A stretch of DNA of 64,000 nucleotides, taken from the NCBI GenBank assembly GCA_944470555.2, contig OX104134.1:114012701-114076700 (forward strand), read 5' to 3'. The notes beneath the pieces are model-generated. The model had not been told where the DNA came from. It searched no databases and worked only from the letters and a program-made list of their open reading frames with translations. The translations under genes were made by a program, and so were the position numbers. Below are positions 56,901 to 62,700 of this stretch, in pieces; the first letter of the stretch is position 1; every line of letters begins with the position of its first letter. The stretch is from Heterobilharzia americana (taxonomy: Eukaryota; Platyhelminthes; Trematoda; Strigeidida; Schistosomatidae).

Positions 56901-57849
56901 GGTCATCCAAGGGGAGCGAGCACCTTACTGCTGTCACACCACATCCAGGTAGCAATAGTAAGACTTTGCTCTTGGGCCCCCATCATAGTGTAGCGATTCA
57001 CACTACGGCAGTAAATATTTTTTGTCTAACCACTATTCAACAGACCTTTCTGGTATAGTAAGTCCTCAAACGAACAAGCGTTCCACCAGTATAGCTCGCT
57101 GGGTCATTCTGATATGCAAGCCCGACCATTACGTCAAGGTAGCAGCAATCAGTCAGGTCACAACTTTGTCTACTTTGATTCCAGTCTTTTTCTATCCTCT
57201 TGTTCTTTGTTTACTACTGTGAAGTGTGGCAACTTGACCCGATGCACCTGTGTGGTGAGAGGTTCTATGCAGATCTATCTGGCTATACACCATTTTACGT
57301 TGTGGATGTATTTAAATACTGATGAACGTTTTTTGAAGGACTGAGGCTACACGGCTGGCTATCTGAACGCATTTTCAAACCAGCTTCGCTTATTTTGGTT
57401 TCGGTAACCAAAAAGTACGCCTCACTCTGAAATGACAAATATGGCTTAAAACCTAACAAACAAACCTGAACGTAGTTACTGGGTTGTACTATTTAATCGT
57501 TTATTACTGTCACTCCAAAAACTACAGAAAAAAGTGACTCAATCAAAACTAACCTGTTCTCTCAACATAAGTGATATTATTTCAAGGGTGTGGAAAACAA
57601 ACATTTGTTCATCTTCTGCATTTCCCAGAAACAACAGTAACTCATCCCAACCAGACAGATGCATTGCCCATAAAATTTGATCGTGTACAGAAACATCCTC
57701 ATCAGTGCGCTGAAGTAAGCTTTTCGGAATGAGAAAAATCCAATTACCTGTTCGGAGACGACATCAGGAGAAATATGCAGTACATTGCGTACTAAAATCA
57801 AAACACGCTCAATAAGAAGGCGATCTTCTTCACTTCTCTCTTCCCAATT
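30063..57849 (-). CDS. TIMELESS: TIMELESS/Tof1/Swi1 homologue, multi-exon gene model (partial at both ends)
   Basis: Replication-fork protection protein; in other animals it pairs with TIPIN and couples helicase and polymerase and the S-phase checkpoint in the nucleus. Minus-strand exons, 5' to 3': 57748-57849, 57554-57709, 56014-56081, 55906-55986, 52391-52661, 51482-51651, 50249-50535, 49008-49086, 47792-47898, 47376-47762, 46967-47147, 41707-41884, 38306-38449, 37856-37941, 32896-33019, 30777-30904, 30330-30595, 30063-30300. Codon phases agree at nearly every junction and the order is that of animal TIMELESS (conserved N-terminal domain, acidic region, C-terminal Myb-like pair). Missing: about 150 N-terminal codons, a helical piece between exons 8 and 9, and the extreme C-terminus. 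The introns hold many retroelement fragments. The timeout-type rather than circadian insect TIM is indicated by the match to vertebrate TIMELESS. Confidence 0.9.
30301..30329 (-). other. Probable 29-bp micro-intron in TIMELESS
   Basis: Minus strand GTACGAAAAG...CATCGGAAG. Removing it connects the KRRKKNN frame to the acidic frame, which are otherwise in different frames. An alternative acceptor three bases on would give 32 bp. Confidence 0.5.
30330..30595 (-). CDS. TIMELESS: TIMELESS exon: second C-terminal Myb-like motif end
   Basis: Minus strand. Starts ILTEIMNEIK in phase with the preceding exon, then shifts frame into HIPPIRPRRMVVAKILELGL and VADKSELKKTYRRKK. These match the family SRARIVDKLLALGLVAERRELYKKR. 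The frame change between them needs either a further small intron (for example AAG|GTAGAC to CAAGAG|TTT, 59 bp) or a one-base indel. Total length modulo 3 is consistent with either. Confidence 0.8.
30777..30904 (-). CDS. TIMELESS: TIMELESS exon: second C-terminal Myb-like helix
   Basis: Minus strand reading NPFKKRSQRRAND, then WTEEEIARLKAIVELHKDSK, equal to the family LWTGDQELELQRLFEEF block. The acceptor is TTTTGTTTTCAG. The donor appears to be the GC type (AAAAG|GCAAGT), giving the phase required by the next exon. Confidence 0.85.
31345..31630 (+). repeat. Dispersed repeat, copy 1
   Basis: In a TIMELESS intron. It shares blocks with 56885-57160: GTGGCACT.CCGGTCATC, CCATCATAGTGTAGC, CAACAGACCTTTCT and AGTATAGCTCG.TGGGTCAT. 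Similarity is near 75-80 percent by eye. No protein homology. Confidence 0.65.
32896..33019 (-). CDS. TIMELESS: TIMELESS exon: first C-terminal Myb-like motif
   Basis: Minus strand: NDLADLIVKYFSD, then TRRQIIARLITLGL and SAKQLKEI. This matches the family VVEAILAHL...TRKQIIHHLVQMGL. Acceptor TTATTTTAG; donor CAC|GTCAGT. Phases fit the exons on both sides. Confidence 0.85.
33650..34230 (-). repeat. Family F RTE-like fragment in a TIMELESS intron
   Basis: The minus strand reads IDLEYADGIVLLGEDAEKN at about 33.70-33.76 kb, the RT catalytic block with YADD changed to YADG, followed by degraded RT sequence to about 34.2 kb. Confidence 0.6.
34730..35980 (-). mobile_element. Family R RTE-like fragment, 3' half, in a TIMELESS intron
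   Basis: Minus-strand copy. 3' tail (TTATTATTA) near 34.73 kb; C-terminal tail (VYWRRATESLCYTRNPRD) at 34.74-34.93 kb; KPVWRSALSIRNKIRIFNTN at about 35.27 kb; RT core remnants to about 35.97 kb, where it ends (5' truncation). Close relative of the plus-strand copy at 58.5-61.45 kb; many frameshifts. Confidence 0.75.
37280..37790 (-). repeat. Family F fragment, 3' UTR and tail, in a TIMELESS intron
   Basis: Minus strand. Shares the ACAGACAGA 3' end, the AAGTTGCAACACTTCACAG block and the CATTGTGATAGATTTTCAG block with other family-F copies. Ends close to the TIMELESS exon at 37856. Confidence 0.55.
37856..37941 (-). CDS. TIMELESS: TIMELESS exon: start of first Myb-like motif
   Basis: Minus strand: KKTSHWTGEQDKELTQLFEA, equal to the family APTWSPEEEAHLRELYLA segment. 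Acceptor TTTCTCTTCAG; donor CCTG|GTGGGT. It begins with the single base required by the phase-2 end of the exon at 38306-38449. Confidence 0.85.
38306..38449 (-). CDS. TIMELESS: TIMELESS exon with one-base frame break
   Basis: Minus strand: ELANLIKYILRKFLKF, then, one frame away, YVLIETLFLKTVKESYE and GYGTFED. Both halves match the family ELVTFAKYILGKFF...AFVELLFWK...GYGSLDD. The exon is 144 bp where 143 is needed, so one extra base in the run of six T at 38393-38398 is the simplest explanation. Acceptor TATTTGTCAG; donor ATAA|GTAAGT. Confidence 0.85.
38520..38700 (-). repeat. tRNA-derived SINE (Sm-alpha-like) with hammerhead remnant, copy S1
   Basis: Minus-strand copy, head-to-head with S2. 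The hammerhead-like segment at 38541-38590 (minus) reads ACTGAGGGGTTC, TAGGACGAAACAG, then GTCCAGC. CTGA, GAAA and GTC elements are present, but the core CTGAGGA is CTGAGGG. Confidence 0.6.
38705..38935 (+). repeat. tRNA-derived SINE (Sm-alpha-like) with hammerhead remnant, copy S2
   Basis: Plus strand. Pol III-like A box TGGTTCAATGGCAA at 38729 and B box GGGTTTGATCCC at 38771. The hammerhead-derived part at 38801-38845 reads GAGGAGTCCCATAGT...GGACAGCTGTCCAGTG, but the CTGA and GAAA core is mutated. Ends near AATCAATAAATCAATC. Confidence 0.6.
39670..40240. repeat. Composite family F fragment (inverted 3' UTR joined to plus-strand RT piece)
   Basis: 39.67-39.90 kb is the reverse complement of the family-F 3' UTR. 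It abuts a plus-strand RT segment (39.90-40.24 kb: FFDLKSVFDS, YGELTYELTTTSGVRQASL, LLPGGHLTK). The two parts are in opposite orientation. Confidence 0.6.
39685..39716. repeat. GATA/GACA-rich short tandem repeat
   Basis: Short ATAGATAGAAAGATAGACAGACAG run at the end of a family-F 3' UTR copy, equivalent to the TCTG run at 55.45 kb. Confidence 0.6.
40860..41530 (+). repeat. Family F 3' fragment in a TIMELESS intron
   Basis: Plus strand. RT C-terminal tail remnants (VKCLSVFNHRFLRKIVR, WWNPNSEKSRCWA in the second frame), then a 3' UTR-like end. The 113-codon frame at 41090-41431 is a by-product of this remnant and is not called as a gene. Confidence 0.5.
41707..41884 (-). CDS. TIMELESS: TIMELESS exon: helical-repeat segment
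   Basis: Minus strand: LLLDDYDTNPRTTNYALVHT, then IHRLAVREHFPGCFFQLRLF. This matches the family LLLRSYQQNSAHTNHCIVKM and LHRLAHDLKMEALLFQLSVF. Donor TTTAAA|GTAAGT; acceptor GGTTGTTCAG. One of the clearest exons. Confidence 0.92.
43555..43625. repeat. (AT)n microsatellite
   Basis: About 70 bp of nearly pure AT dinucleotide in a TIMELESS intron. Confidence 0.95.
43890..44240 (-). repeat. Family F 3' fragment
   Basis: Minus strand. Shares the CACTGTGATCCATTCTCAGCCATATCACC block and the TTAGACTGACTGAC region with other family-F 3' ends. Non-coding remnant. Confidence 0.45.
44630..44745 (-). repeat. tRNA-like SINE fragment
   Basis: The minus strand has a tRNA-like stretch with AACTCAACGATAGCGTC and a B box GCGTTCGAATC. 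It does not fold as a full cloverleaf by eye, so it is called a tRNA-derived repeat rather than a tRNA gene. Confidence 0.4.
45150..45460 (-). repeat. tRNA-derived SINE (Sm-alpha-like) with hammerhead remnant, copy S3
   Basis: Minus strand. A box TGGCCTAGTGGGTAGCG and B box AGTTCGAGTCTTA near 45.36-45.44 kb. Hammerhead-derived segment at 45286-45346: GTCCCAAATAGGACGAAAC is intact and matches the known schistosome motif, but the CTGATGA core is replaced by TTGACCACTGA and the cleavage triplet GTC reads GCC. Confidence 0.7.
45490..45770 (+). repeat. tRNA-derived SINE (Sm-alpha-like) with hammerhead remnant, copy S4
   Basis: Plus strand, head-to-head with S3. B box-like GGGTTTAAGTC at 45545. 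Hammerhead-derived segment at 45591-45650 with AGGACGAAACGCGTGTCCTG: GAAA and GTC are retained, and the core again reads TTGACCACTGA. A partial third copy follows at 45800-45905. Confidence 0.7.
46967..47147 (-). CDS. TIMELESS: TIMELESS exon: acidic linker and helix
   Basis: Minus strand: acidic run (EEEAAGESSLEDDDDLYNEE), then EVVLDFSTFLLKFLHPRIVH. This matches the acidic region followed by KEFNFLDYLKRFACSTVVRA in vertebrate TIMELESS. Acceptor AACTTTTAG; donor TATAC|GTAAGT. Phases fit both neighbours. Confidence 0.9.
47376..47762 (-). CDS. TIMELESS: TIMELESS exon: helical segment before the acidic region
   Basis: Minus strand: LEQQWSGQLEGPLIQLLLG, then RRVQAALFAGAAKTALAMAR and RRMWRLWPEIAPI. 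The family has AEAMVRIQDCLLAGQAPQAL and then REVWPEGD. The last part (GLPPECLNILGGLRQI) matches the region before the acidic linker. Donor TTAG|GTTAGT. Confidence 0.88.
47763..47791 (-). other. Probable 29-bp micro-intron in TIMELESS
   Basis: Minus strand GTAATGTGAT...CCGAAGCAG. Reading through meets a stop. Removal joins KGKIKKE to RSNRLEQQW with the correct phase (GAA A|TA AGA). Confidence 0.6.
47792..47898 (-). CDS. TIMELESS: TIMELESS exon: basic segment
   Basis: Minus strand, 35 full codons including KKFLVKRRRVRRRKKRQLKG. It corresponds to the lysine/arginine-rich NKQKKRRKKKKK segment of vertebrate TIMELESS, a likely nuclear-localisation signal. The acceptor is probably TTTATAAG. Confidence 0.75.
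47899..49007. other. TIMELESS intron, expected exon not found
   Basis: The family has a ~25-residue helix between the exons at 49008-49086 and 47792-47898. No matching minus-strand segment was seen here. The phases of the two flanking exons would allow direct joining, so the segment may be lost, highly diverged or on a missed exon. Confidence 0.35.
49008..49086 (-). CDS. TIMELESS: TIMELESS exon: short helical segment
   Basis: Minus strand: NVFYVSEYQEVFPILLRDYN, matching the family NNIFYVMEYRELFLALFRKF. Acceptor T-run with ACTAG; donor TCAAA|GTATGC. Both phases fit. The next family block (FLRDLVETTHLFLKMLERF) was not found. Confidence 0.85.
50249..50535 (-). CDS. TIMELESS: TIMELESS exon: conserved N-terminal domain
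   Basis: Minus strand: ETLSVSIFHWIYDQVMNYRE, then AMQAARRLELSIAAYREFL. This matches the family [20 protein letters not shown] and ARRMHLALKAYQELL. Donor ATCG|GTATGT. The single first base completes the split Ser codon from the preceding exon. Confidence 0.9.
50937..50974. repeat. (AT)n microsatellite
   Basis: Nearly perfect AT dinucleotide run of about 38 bp between TIMELESS exons. Confidence 0.9.
51482..51651 (-). CDS. TIMELESS: TIMELESS exon: conserved N-terminal domain
   Basis: Minus strand: FCWQFLKFCYNPIMRAVQSG, then ENDETYFLWTMRFFMAFCRV. The family has [20 protein letters not shown] and HDETYYMWALAFFMAFNRA. Acceptor CAATAATCCAG; donor ATCAG|GTATGC. Among the most diagnostic exons for TIMELESS. 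Confidence 0.93.
52391..52661 (-). CDS. TIMELESS: TIMELESS exon: conserved N-terminal domain
   Basis: Minus strand: QTRFGGAFELGN, LSERPLIYHHDITYA, then DRSVHRRSILAVQLYLQ. This equals the family HSRFGGTYVVQG, GDRDLIFHKGL and ELSIQRRSALNVRLFLR. Donor CTGCAG|GTATCG; acceptor CTGCATAG. Confidence 0.93.
53600..55470 (+). mobile_element. RTE-like non-LTR retrotransposon (family F), longest copy
   Basis: Plus strand inside a TIMELESS intron. Pre-RT linker remnants from about 53.7 kb; RT blocks PGWSISLIIPVYKKGKKSS and NYRGISSTYIVSKIL (54.13-54.25 kb), ENQAGFR (54.30 kb), VDLKVSFDSVDRDVL (54.42 kb), YGELPRKLTTTSGVRQ (54.55 kb), catalytic LEYADDIGLLDEDADKM (54.70 kb). C-terminal tail RRFGHVLRMPNHCLPQ (55.03 kb). 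A 3' UTR ends in a TCTG run at 55452-55468. Frame breaks at several places; endonuclease absent. At least eight smaller relatives are scattered through the window. Confidence 0.8.
55906..55986 (-). CDS. TIMELESS: TIMELESS exon: charged linker
   Basis: Minus strand: RLFRLIERWKARSDTERKSF, then YGCNLR. It corresponds to the family ELEVLRQREMAEKKTRALQRGNR linker before RFGG. Donor TTGAG|GTAAGT. Phases match both neighbours. Confidence 0.8.
55987..56013 (-). other. 27-bp micro-intron in TIMELESS
   Basis: Minus strand GTAGGTTTCA...TTACAAG. Read-through gives in-frame stops. Removal joins the two parts of the linker with correct phase (GA|A). Confidence 0.7.
56014..56081 (-). CDS. TIMELESS: TIMELESS exon: linker start
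   Basis: Minus strand: TPDLLACAGKAAETQIELNT, matching the family NPEQLAGVGQGRLAQERSAD directly after LMFRDQ. Acceptor TTTTTTTCAG; begins in phase 0 as required. Confidence 0.82.
56335..56450 (+). repeat. tRNA-like SINE fragment
   Basis: A box-like TGGCTCATTGGTCTAAG and B box-like ACAGGTTCGCATCTC spaced as in tRNA-derived repeats. Not a functional tRNA by eye. Confidence 0.4.
56885..57300 (+). repeat. Dispersed repeat, copy 2, joined to a family F 3' UTR piece
   Basis: 56885-57160 corresponds to 31345-31630. It continues into about 140 bp resembling the family-F 3' UTR at 55.33-55.46 kb (TTTACTACTGTGAAGTGTGG, CTTGACCCGATGCACC). It may be a full 3' end of a related element. Confidence 0.6.
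57554..57709 (-). CDS. TIMELESS: TIMELESS exon: armadillo-like N-terminal region
   Basis: Minus strand, 52 full codons: VHDQILWAMHLSGWDELLLF, then FHTLEIISLMLREQ. The family has AHDQLLWAIHLSGLDDLLLF and LHVLEIVSLMFRDQ. Donor GAACAG|GTTAGT. Confidence 0.94.
57710..57747 (-). other. 38-bp micro-intron in TIMELESS
   Basis: Minus strand GTAATTGG...GCTTACTTCAG between VVSEQ and RTDEDV. Removal keeps the family alignment continuous; retaining it would break the frame. Confidence 0.85.
57748..57849 (-). CDS. TIMELESS: TIMELESS exon: most 5' exon recognised
   Basis: Minus strand, 34 codons: NWEERSEEDRLLIERVLILV, then RNVLHISPD. The family has GWEERQEEDNLLIERILLLV and RNILHVPAD. Acceptor ATTTTTAG in phase 0. 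Upstream exons (about 150 codons) lie at higher coordinates and were not found. The 500-N gap at 61788 or the region beyond the window may hold them. Confidence 0.94.
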
Positions 57850-58540
57850 CTAAAAATATGCATGTAAAATTGAGGATGATTAGTTATGCACGCCAAGTAG
57901 ATAAATTCGACTTAGTGGCATGAAAACCATTACCTAAGGACAAAAGAAATACGTCTATAGGTTTAGCTTACATATACTTAACCTCATAATGTTTATTGGT
58001 AGATATCAAACGAGCAGCTAGGGAAGTTGAAATAACGAAGAAGAATGCTGGTAAAAACCCAAACCATACGCTAAGAATTTGGTTTCAACAAACAAATTAA
58101 CACTAAGGAAAAGTTAGTTATATTAAGATGGGAAAGATAGAGTCGATGACACTCTTAGAATGAGGGGGCTGCATAGTCAATGAAAAGAGTTATTTGCAAA
58201 ACCATAATGCTCTTGAACTGTTTAACACGATCTCTACAAATTTAAAAGAACCAGATGACTTTCAGACTTCGCAAAAATATCTCCAATAGTAAATCTTTTT
58301 ATATTCCAAAGTCACATGCAAAGTTGAACAAAGTTCCTAAGACGTTGGCATAGTAGTAAATCAACTTTTTATTATTATGTTTACTGCGAACACAAACTTA
58401 GTACAACATGGAGCACCAGGCATACAGACTATTCTAGCAACAATAAGCGGACACAAAACATGAAACAGCGGAAACAAAAATATAAGTGGGCTCTTTCTTA
58501 GAGAAAGAATCTCGAAAAGATACGTCGGAGCTATTAAGAC
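57850..58540. other. No gene recognised
   Basis: Lies 5' of the first recognised TIMELESS exon and before the family-R element. No exon matching the TIMELESS N-terminus was seen on the minus strand. Confidence 0.35.
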
Positions 58541-59396
58541 GATCTAAGTGACAGGATATCAGCAAACTTACACAGACAAAGGAGGCCGGACATGCAATAA
58601 TTGGACATCTTCAACCGGGGAAACAATGCTTCTAAGCGAAGAGCAAAACTGCTCGCACCAACGCCTTGTATATTCGACGTTTTACAACAAGGCTATCCCG
58701 ACGACATCAAACTTGAAACAGATTGTCAAATGTCGCTCCAGTTTTTCATGTATGAATGGGAATCTCATGAATGACATTTCCATCAGCATTCACACAAACA
58801 CCCACGTACATAAACCTTTTGACAACTTCCATTGACTCACCACCAAGGGTGAAAGCAGATACAGGTTGCTACTAATCGTGTAGAAGCACTTCGCACTTCG
58901 ATGGCGCAAAGCACATGTCATACCTATGGGCATTGATTGTTAGTTGAATAAGCGTAATTTGAGTAGCCTATATGTTGTCTCACAGTAAAACGATGTCCTT
59001 TGAACGCTCATGGTTGGAAAGTCTTCCACCTGAAAGCAGGTTGGCGCCACTATCAGGTACCTCCATTATCGATGGTAAAATTAAAGATGAATGGCAAATC
59101 GAACAGCCCTACCTAACTCAAGAAAATGGAAACGCAGTCTACTTAACACAAGGTCAAGAAGAGTAGCAGATGTAGGTTCAGACCACTATCTAGTGCAAGG
59201 AACCTACCTTCTAAATCAAGTTAAAAGCCTTCAAGGAAGCTGGTGATAGATCTCAATTCAAGTACAACACTCGGAAACTGAAGGATGAAACTACAAAGGA
59301 GATCTTCAAGGCAGCCATCAAGACAAAATGGGAGACATCGAGCAACATCCCTGAAGAAACCTGTGTGGAAGAACACTGGAAGTCTTTGAAAGCTAT

Positions 59397-60487
59397 GTGG
59401 AAAGAAACCTGCACAACAGTATTAGGAAGGAAGAAGAAAGAAGACAAGGAATGGATCTCGACGGATACCTGGAAGCTGATAGAGGAGAGGAGAATGGTGA
59501 AGCAGAAGATAAACCAGTGCAGTGCAACGATGCTCAACGACAAGAGGAACTGAGCACAATGTATAAAACACTGGATAAAGAAGTGAAGAAGAGTGCACGC
59601 AAAGACAAACGACACTTCTACGAAACACTGGCAAGTGAAGCAGAACAGGCTGCAGGTAAGAGAGACCTGACGACATTGTATCAAATAACCAGGTTGCTAT
59701 CAGGGAAGAGACCAACACAGATGAAACCAATAAAAGATGATGAAGGAAATTTAATTACAAAAGAAGAGAAACAGAGGAAACAATGGGCCGACCACTTCAA
59801 GAAGCTCTTGAATCGACCACCACCACCACCACCTGCACTTCGTCCAGAAATACCACCTGCAGCCGCTGAATTACAAGTGAACATAAATCCCCCAACGAAA
59901 ATGGAAGTCCTGAACGCCATAAAGCTACTGAAATGTGGGAAAGCAGCAGGACCAGATGGGATACCGCCAAAAGCACTGAAAACAGATGCAGAGACAACAG
60001 CGGCCATGCTCACACCACTATTGCAGAAGGTGTGGAAGGAAGAGAAGGTACCTGACGATTGGAAGAAGGGTTACCTTGTCAAACTGCCGAAGAAAGGAGA
60101 CCTCAGTGTTTGCAAGAACTGGCGCGGAATCACTCTCTTGTCCACCCAGAGCAAGCAAAATATTAAGCCGCATCATCCTGGAGAGGCTTAAGGATGCACT
60201 GGATTCAAAACTGCGACCGGAACAGGCTGGCTGGATTCAGGAAGTACAAATCATGTGCAGACCAAATTGCAACGCTTCGCATCATCATAGAACAGAGCAT
60301 AGAATGGCAATCAGCTCTCTGCCTCAACTTCATTGACTTTGAGAAGGCCTTTGACAGCGTCGACAGAGAACTAATTTGGAAACTGCTTCAATACTACGGA
60401 GTACCGCAAACCTTTATCCGCCTCATTCAACAACTATATGAAGATGCCACATGCCAGCCAAGTAATTCACAATGGGAAGCTCAGTGA
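59397..60487 (+). pseudogene. Family R reverse transcriptase, first part
   Basis: Plus strand. DKEVKKSARKDKRHFYETLA linker, then IKLLKCGKAAGPDGIPPKAL, DDWKKGYLVKLPKKGDLS, NWRGITLLS. After a frameshift at about 60.16 kb: RLAGFRKYKSCADQIATL and NFIDFEKAFDSVDRELIWKL. These are RT domains 1-4 of an RTE-like element. A proline run from a CCA tract lies at about 59.82 kb. Confidence 0.8.
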
Positions 60488-61445
60488 TGCTTTTGAAGTG
60501 AAGACAGGAGTGAAACAAGGTTGCCTACTATCCCCCATGATATTCCTTATTGTGGTGGACTGGATCATGCAGCAAACAGTGGGCAGCGAGAAGAGGGGGA
60601 TACGCTGGACGACGGAAAAGAACCTAGAAGACTTGGATTTCGCCGATGACTTGTGCCTAATGTCACATAAACTTGAAGATCTACAGGCAAAAACTAACAA
60701 GTTGATAGAAGAGGCAGCGAAGACGGGACTTCAGGTGAATATAGAGAAGACAGAGGTGATGAAGATACCGCACCACCACCACCAACAACAACAACAAACT
60801 CCCATCACCGTCAACGGGAGAAACTTGAAGGAAGTAACCTCCTTCACTTATCTAGGAAGCACTGTTTCAACTACAGGCGGGACGGACGAGGACGTCAAAG
60901 TCAGAATCGGAAAAGCAAGACAGGCGTTCATTAGCCTGAAACCAGTGTGGAGATCTTCTGCACTCAGCATGCGGAACAAGATACGGATTTTCAACACCAA
61001 CGTCAAGTCAGTGCTCTTGTATGGCTCAGAGACTTGGCGCGTCACGAAAGGCATTTTCAATAAACTACAGACATTCATCAACAACTGCTTACGCTCGCTA
61101 CTTAAGATCAGATGGATTGCCAGAAAGAATAAGCAACAAGGAACTCTGGGAACGAACCAACCAAGAACCTATCACGCAACAAATATGCAGGAAGAAGTGG
61201 AGATGGATTGGCCATGCACTGAGAAGGCCGACTGAGGACATCACGCGCCAGGCCAGTTGCTCGAGTGGAATCCCCATGGGAAGCGACGAGTTGGACGTCC
61301 AAGGGTGACATGGAGGAGGTCGTGCGAGGAGGAAATGAGAGCTTCTGGGCTGTCGTGGGACCAGGTTCAAAAGATCTCAGAGAACAGAGGTCACTGGAGG
61401 CGTGCTACTGAAGCCCTATGTTCCACTAGGAACCCAAGGGACTAA
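60438..61445 (+). pseudogene. Family R reverse transcriptase catalytic part and C-terminal tail
   Basis: Plus strand. VKTGVKQGCLLSPMIFLIVV, then DLDFADDLCLMSHKL (intact FADD catalytic block), SFTYLGSTVSTTGG, RNKIRIFNTNVKSVLLYGSE. The frame then changes near 61.1-61.25 kb into KRRVGRPRVTWRRSCEEEM and ENRGHWRRATEALCSTR, the typical terminal block. The stop is followed by an ATAATAATA tail. Confidence 0.8.
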
Positions 61446-61450
61446 TGATA

Positions 61451-61787
61451 ATAATAATAATAACTCAACTATTGGTTCGGAACAATAGAGAGGTATGACT
61501 ACATTCTATCTGAAGTGTCTAAATATAGCACTTCCAGGGGCACTCCTGCTTAACGGACCATTCCGGCATATAGCCTTGTCCAAAGAATCGAAAGCACTCA
61601 TAATATTGAGGAACATAAAAATTTTTGGTCAGCAGTACGTGTGATGGTGTTTGAAAATCTGACAGGGAGTGAGAACGTGGCCAGTGCATTTACAACCTGA
61701 ACAAAATCCACCCTGCACCTCGCATATCACATTTTCACGCGTTGCACACAGACTGTGAAGATAGCAGTCAATATTTTAGATGCTACT
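61451..61787. other. Unassigned sequence before the assembly gap
   Basis: Short stretch after the family-R element; no recognised coding or repeat signal. Confidence 0.4.
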
Positions 61788-62287
61788 NNNNNNNNNNNNN
61801 NNNNNNNNNNNNNNNNNNNNNNNNNNNNNNNNNNNNNNNNNNNNNNNNNNNNNNNNNNNNNNNNNNNNNNNNNNNNNNNNNNNNNNNNNNNNNNNNNNNN
61901 NNNNNNNNNNNNNNNNNNNNNNNNNNNNNNNNNNNNNNNNNNNNNNNNNNNNNNNNNNNNNNNNNNNNNNNNNNNNNNNNNNNNNNNNNNNNNNNNNNNN
62001 NNNNNNNNNNNNNNNNNNNNNNNNNNNNNNNNNNNNNNNNNNNNNNNNNNNNNNNNNNNNNNNNNNNNNNNNNNNNNNNNNNNNNNNNNNNNNNNNNNNN
62101 NNNNNNNNNNNNNNNNNNNNNNNNNNNNNNNNNNNNNNNNNNNNNNNNNNNNNNNNNNNNNNNNNNNNNNNNNNNNNNNNNNNNNNNNNNNNNNNNNNNN
62201 NNNNNNNNNNNNNNNNNNNNNNNNNNNNNNNNNNNNNNNNNNNNNNNNNNNNNNNNNNNNNNNNNNNNNNNNNNNNNNNNNNNNNNN
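61788..62287. other. Assembly gap (500 N)
   Basis: Exactly 500 unknown bases, a placeholder length typical of scaffold joins. The distance and the adjacency of flanking sequence are uncertain. Confidence 0.99.
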
Positions 62288-62700
62288 ATGAATATTTTAA
62301 TTGGCTTTTGGAGGCTTTTCAGCCGTAAATGCATCTTCAAGAGTGTTTGTGAAGCCTGGATAATCAACAGTTTCTGTACTGTTGTGGGCGACATAACCAG
62401 ACGAACGATGAGATCTTTCAGAAAATGTTTACCAATTGTTTTCAAAATGAAATGCTCTGAATTCGCAATTTAAAAAATTCAAGTGCTACTTCTTAAACGT
62501 TTTCTTTTGAGCATGAAAGAACATTGAACAAATAAGTTATGAAACACTTTAAATAAATAAGTACTTTGGTTTCCTTGAGACAGTGGCAGAAAGACGACAA
62601 ACAAATGAAGGTGAAACTGTAAAATTTAAAGGAAGATATAAGTTTGACACCAACATTTTAGGTTTTTGTGCGTAGTTACCTAGCCTCACCTAGGTAACTA
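62288..62700. other. Open minus-strand segment beside the gap, unassigned
   Basis: On the minus strand, about 62295-62420 is open and encodes RSHRSSGYVAHNSTETVDY, then TNTLEDAFTAEKPPK. No firm homology; it could be an exon cut by the gap or chance. The rest is unassigned. Confidence 0.2.

Larger units (their letters stand above)
58540..61450 (+). mobile_element. RTE-like non-LTR retrotransposon (family R), best preserved copy
   Basis: Plus strand. Endonuclease remnants to about 59.2 kb (ending in VADVGSDHYLVQGTY), RT core 59.9-60.75 kb, C-terminal tail to about 61.44 kb, 3' end in an ATAATAATAATAA tract. Style resembles schistosome SR2/Perere-type RTE elements; the exact family cannot be fixed without a search. 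Frameshifts near 60.16, 60.45 and 61.2 kb and a damaged 5' part make it non-autonomous. Other copies: 28.6, 34.7 and 62.7 kb. Confidence 0.8.

Noticed and set aside
59253..59730. Minus-strand ORFs of 143 and 102 codons (hydrophobic, Ser/Phe/Leu-rich)
   Set aside because: Antisense shadows of the family-R linker/RT frame on the plus strand; hydrophobicity comes from reverse-complemented charged codons.
61742..62473. Several 178-243 codon ORFs
   Set aside because: They consist almost entirely of translated N from the assembly gap.
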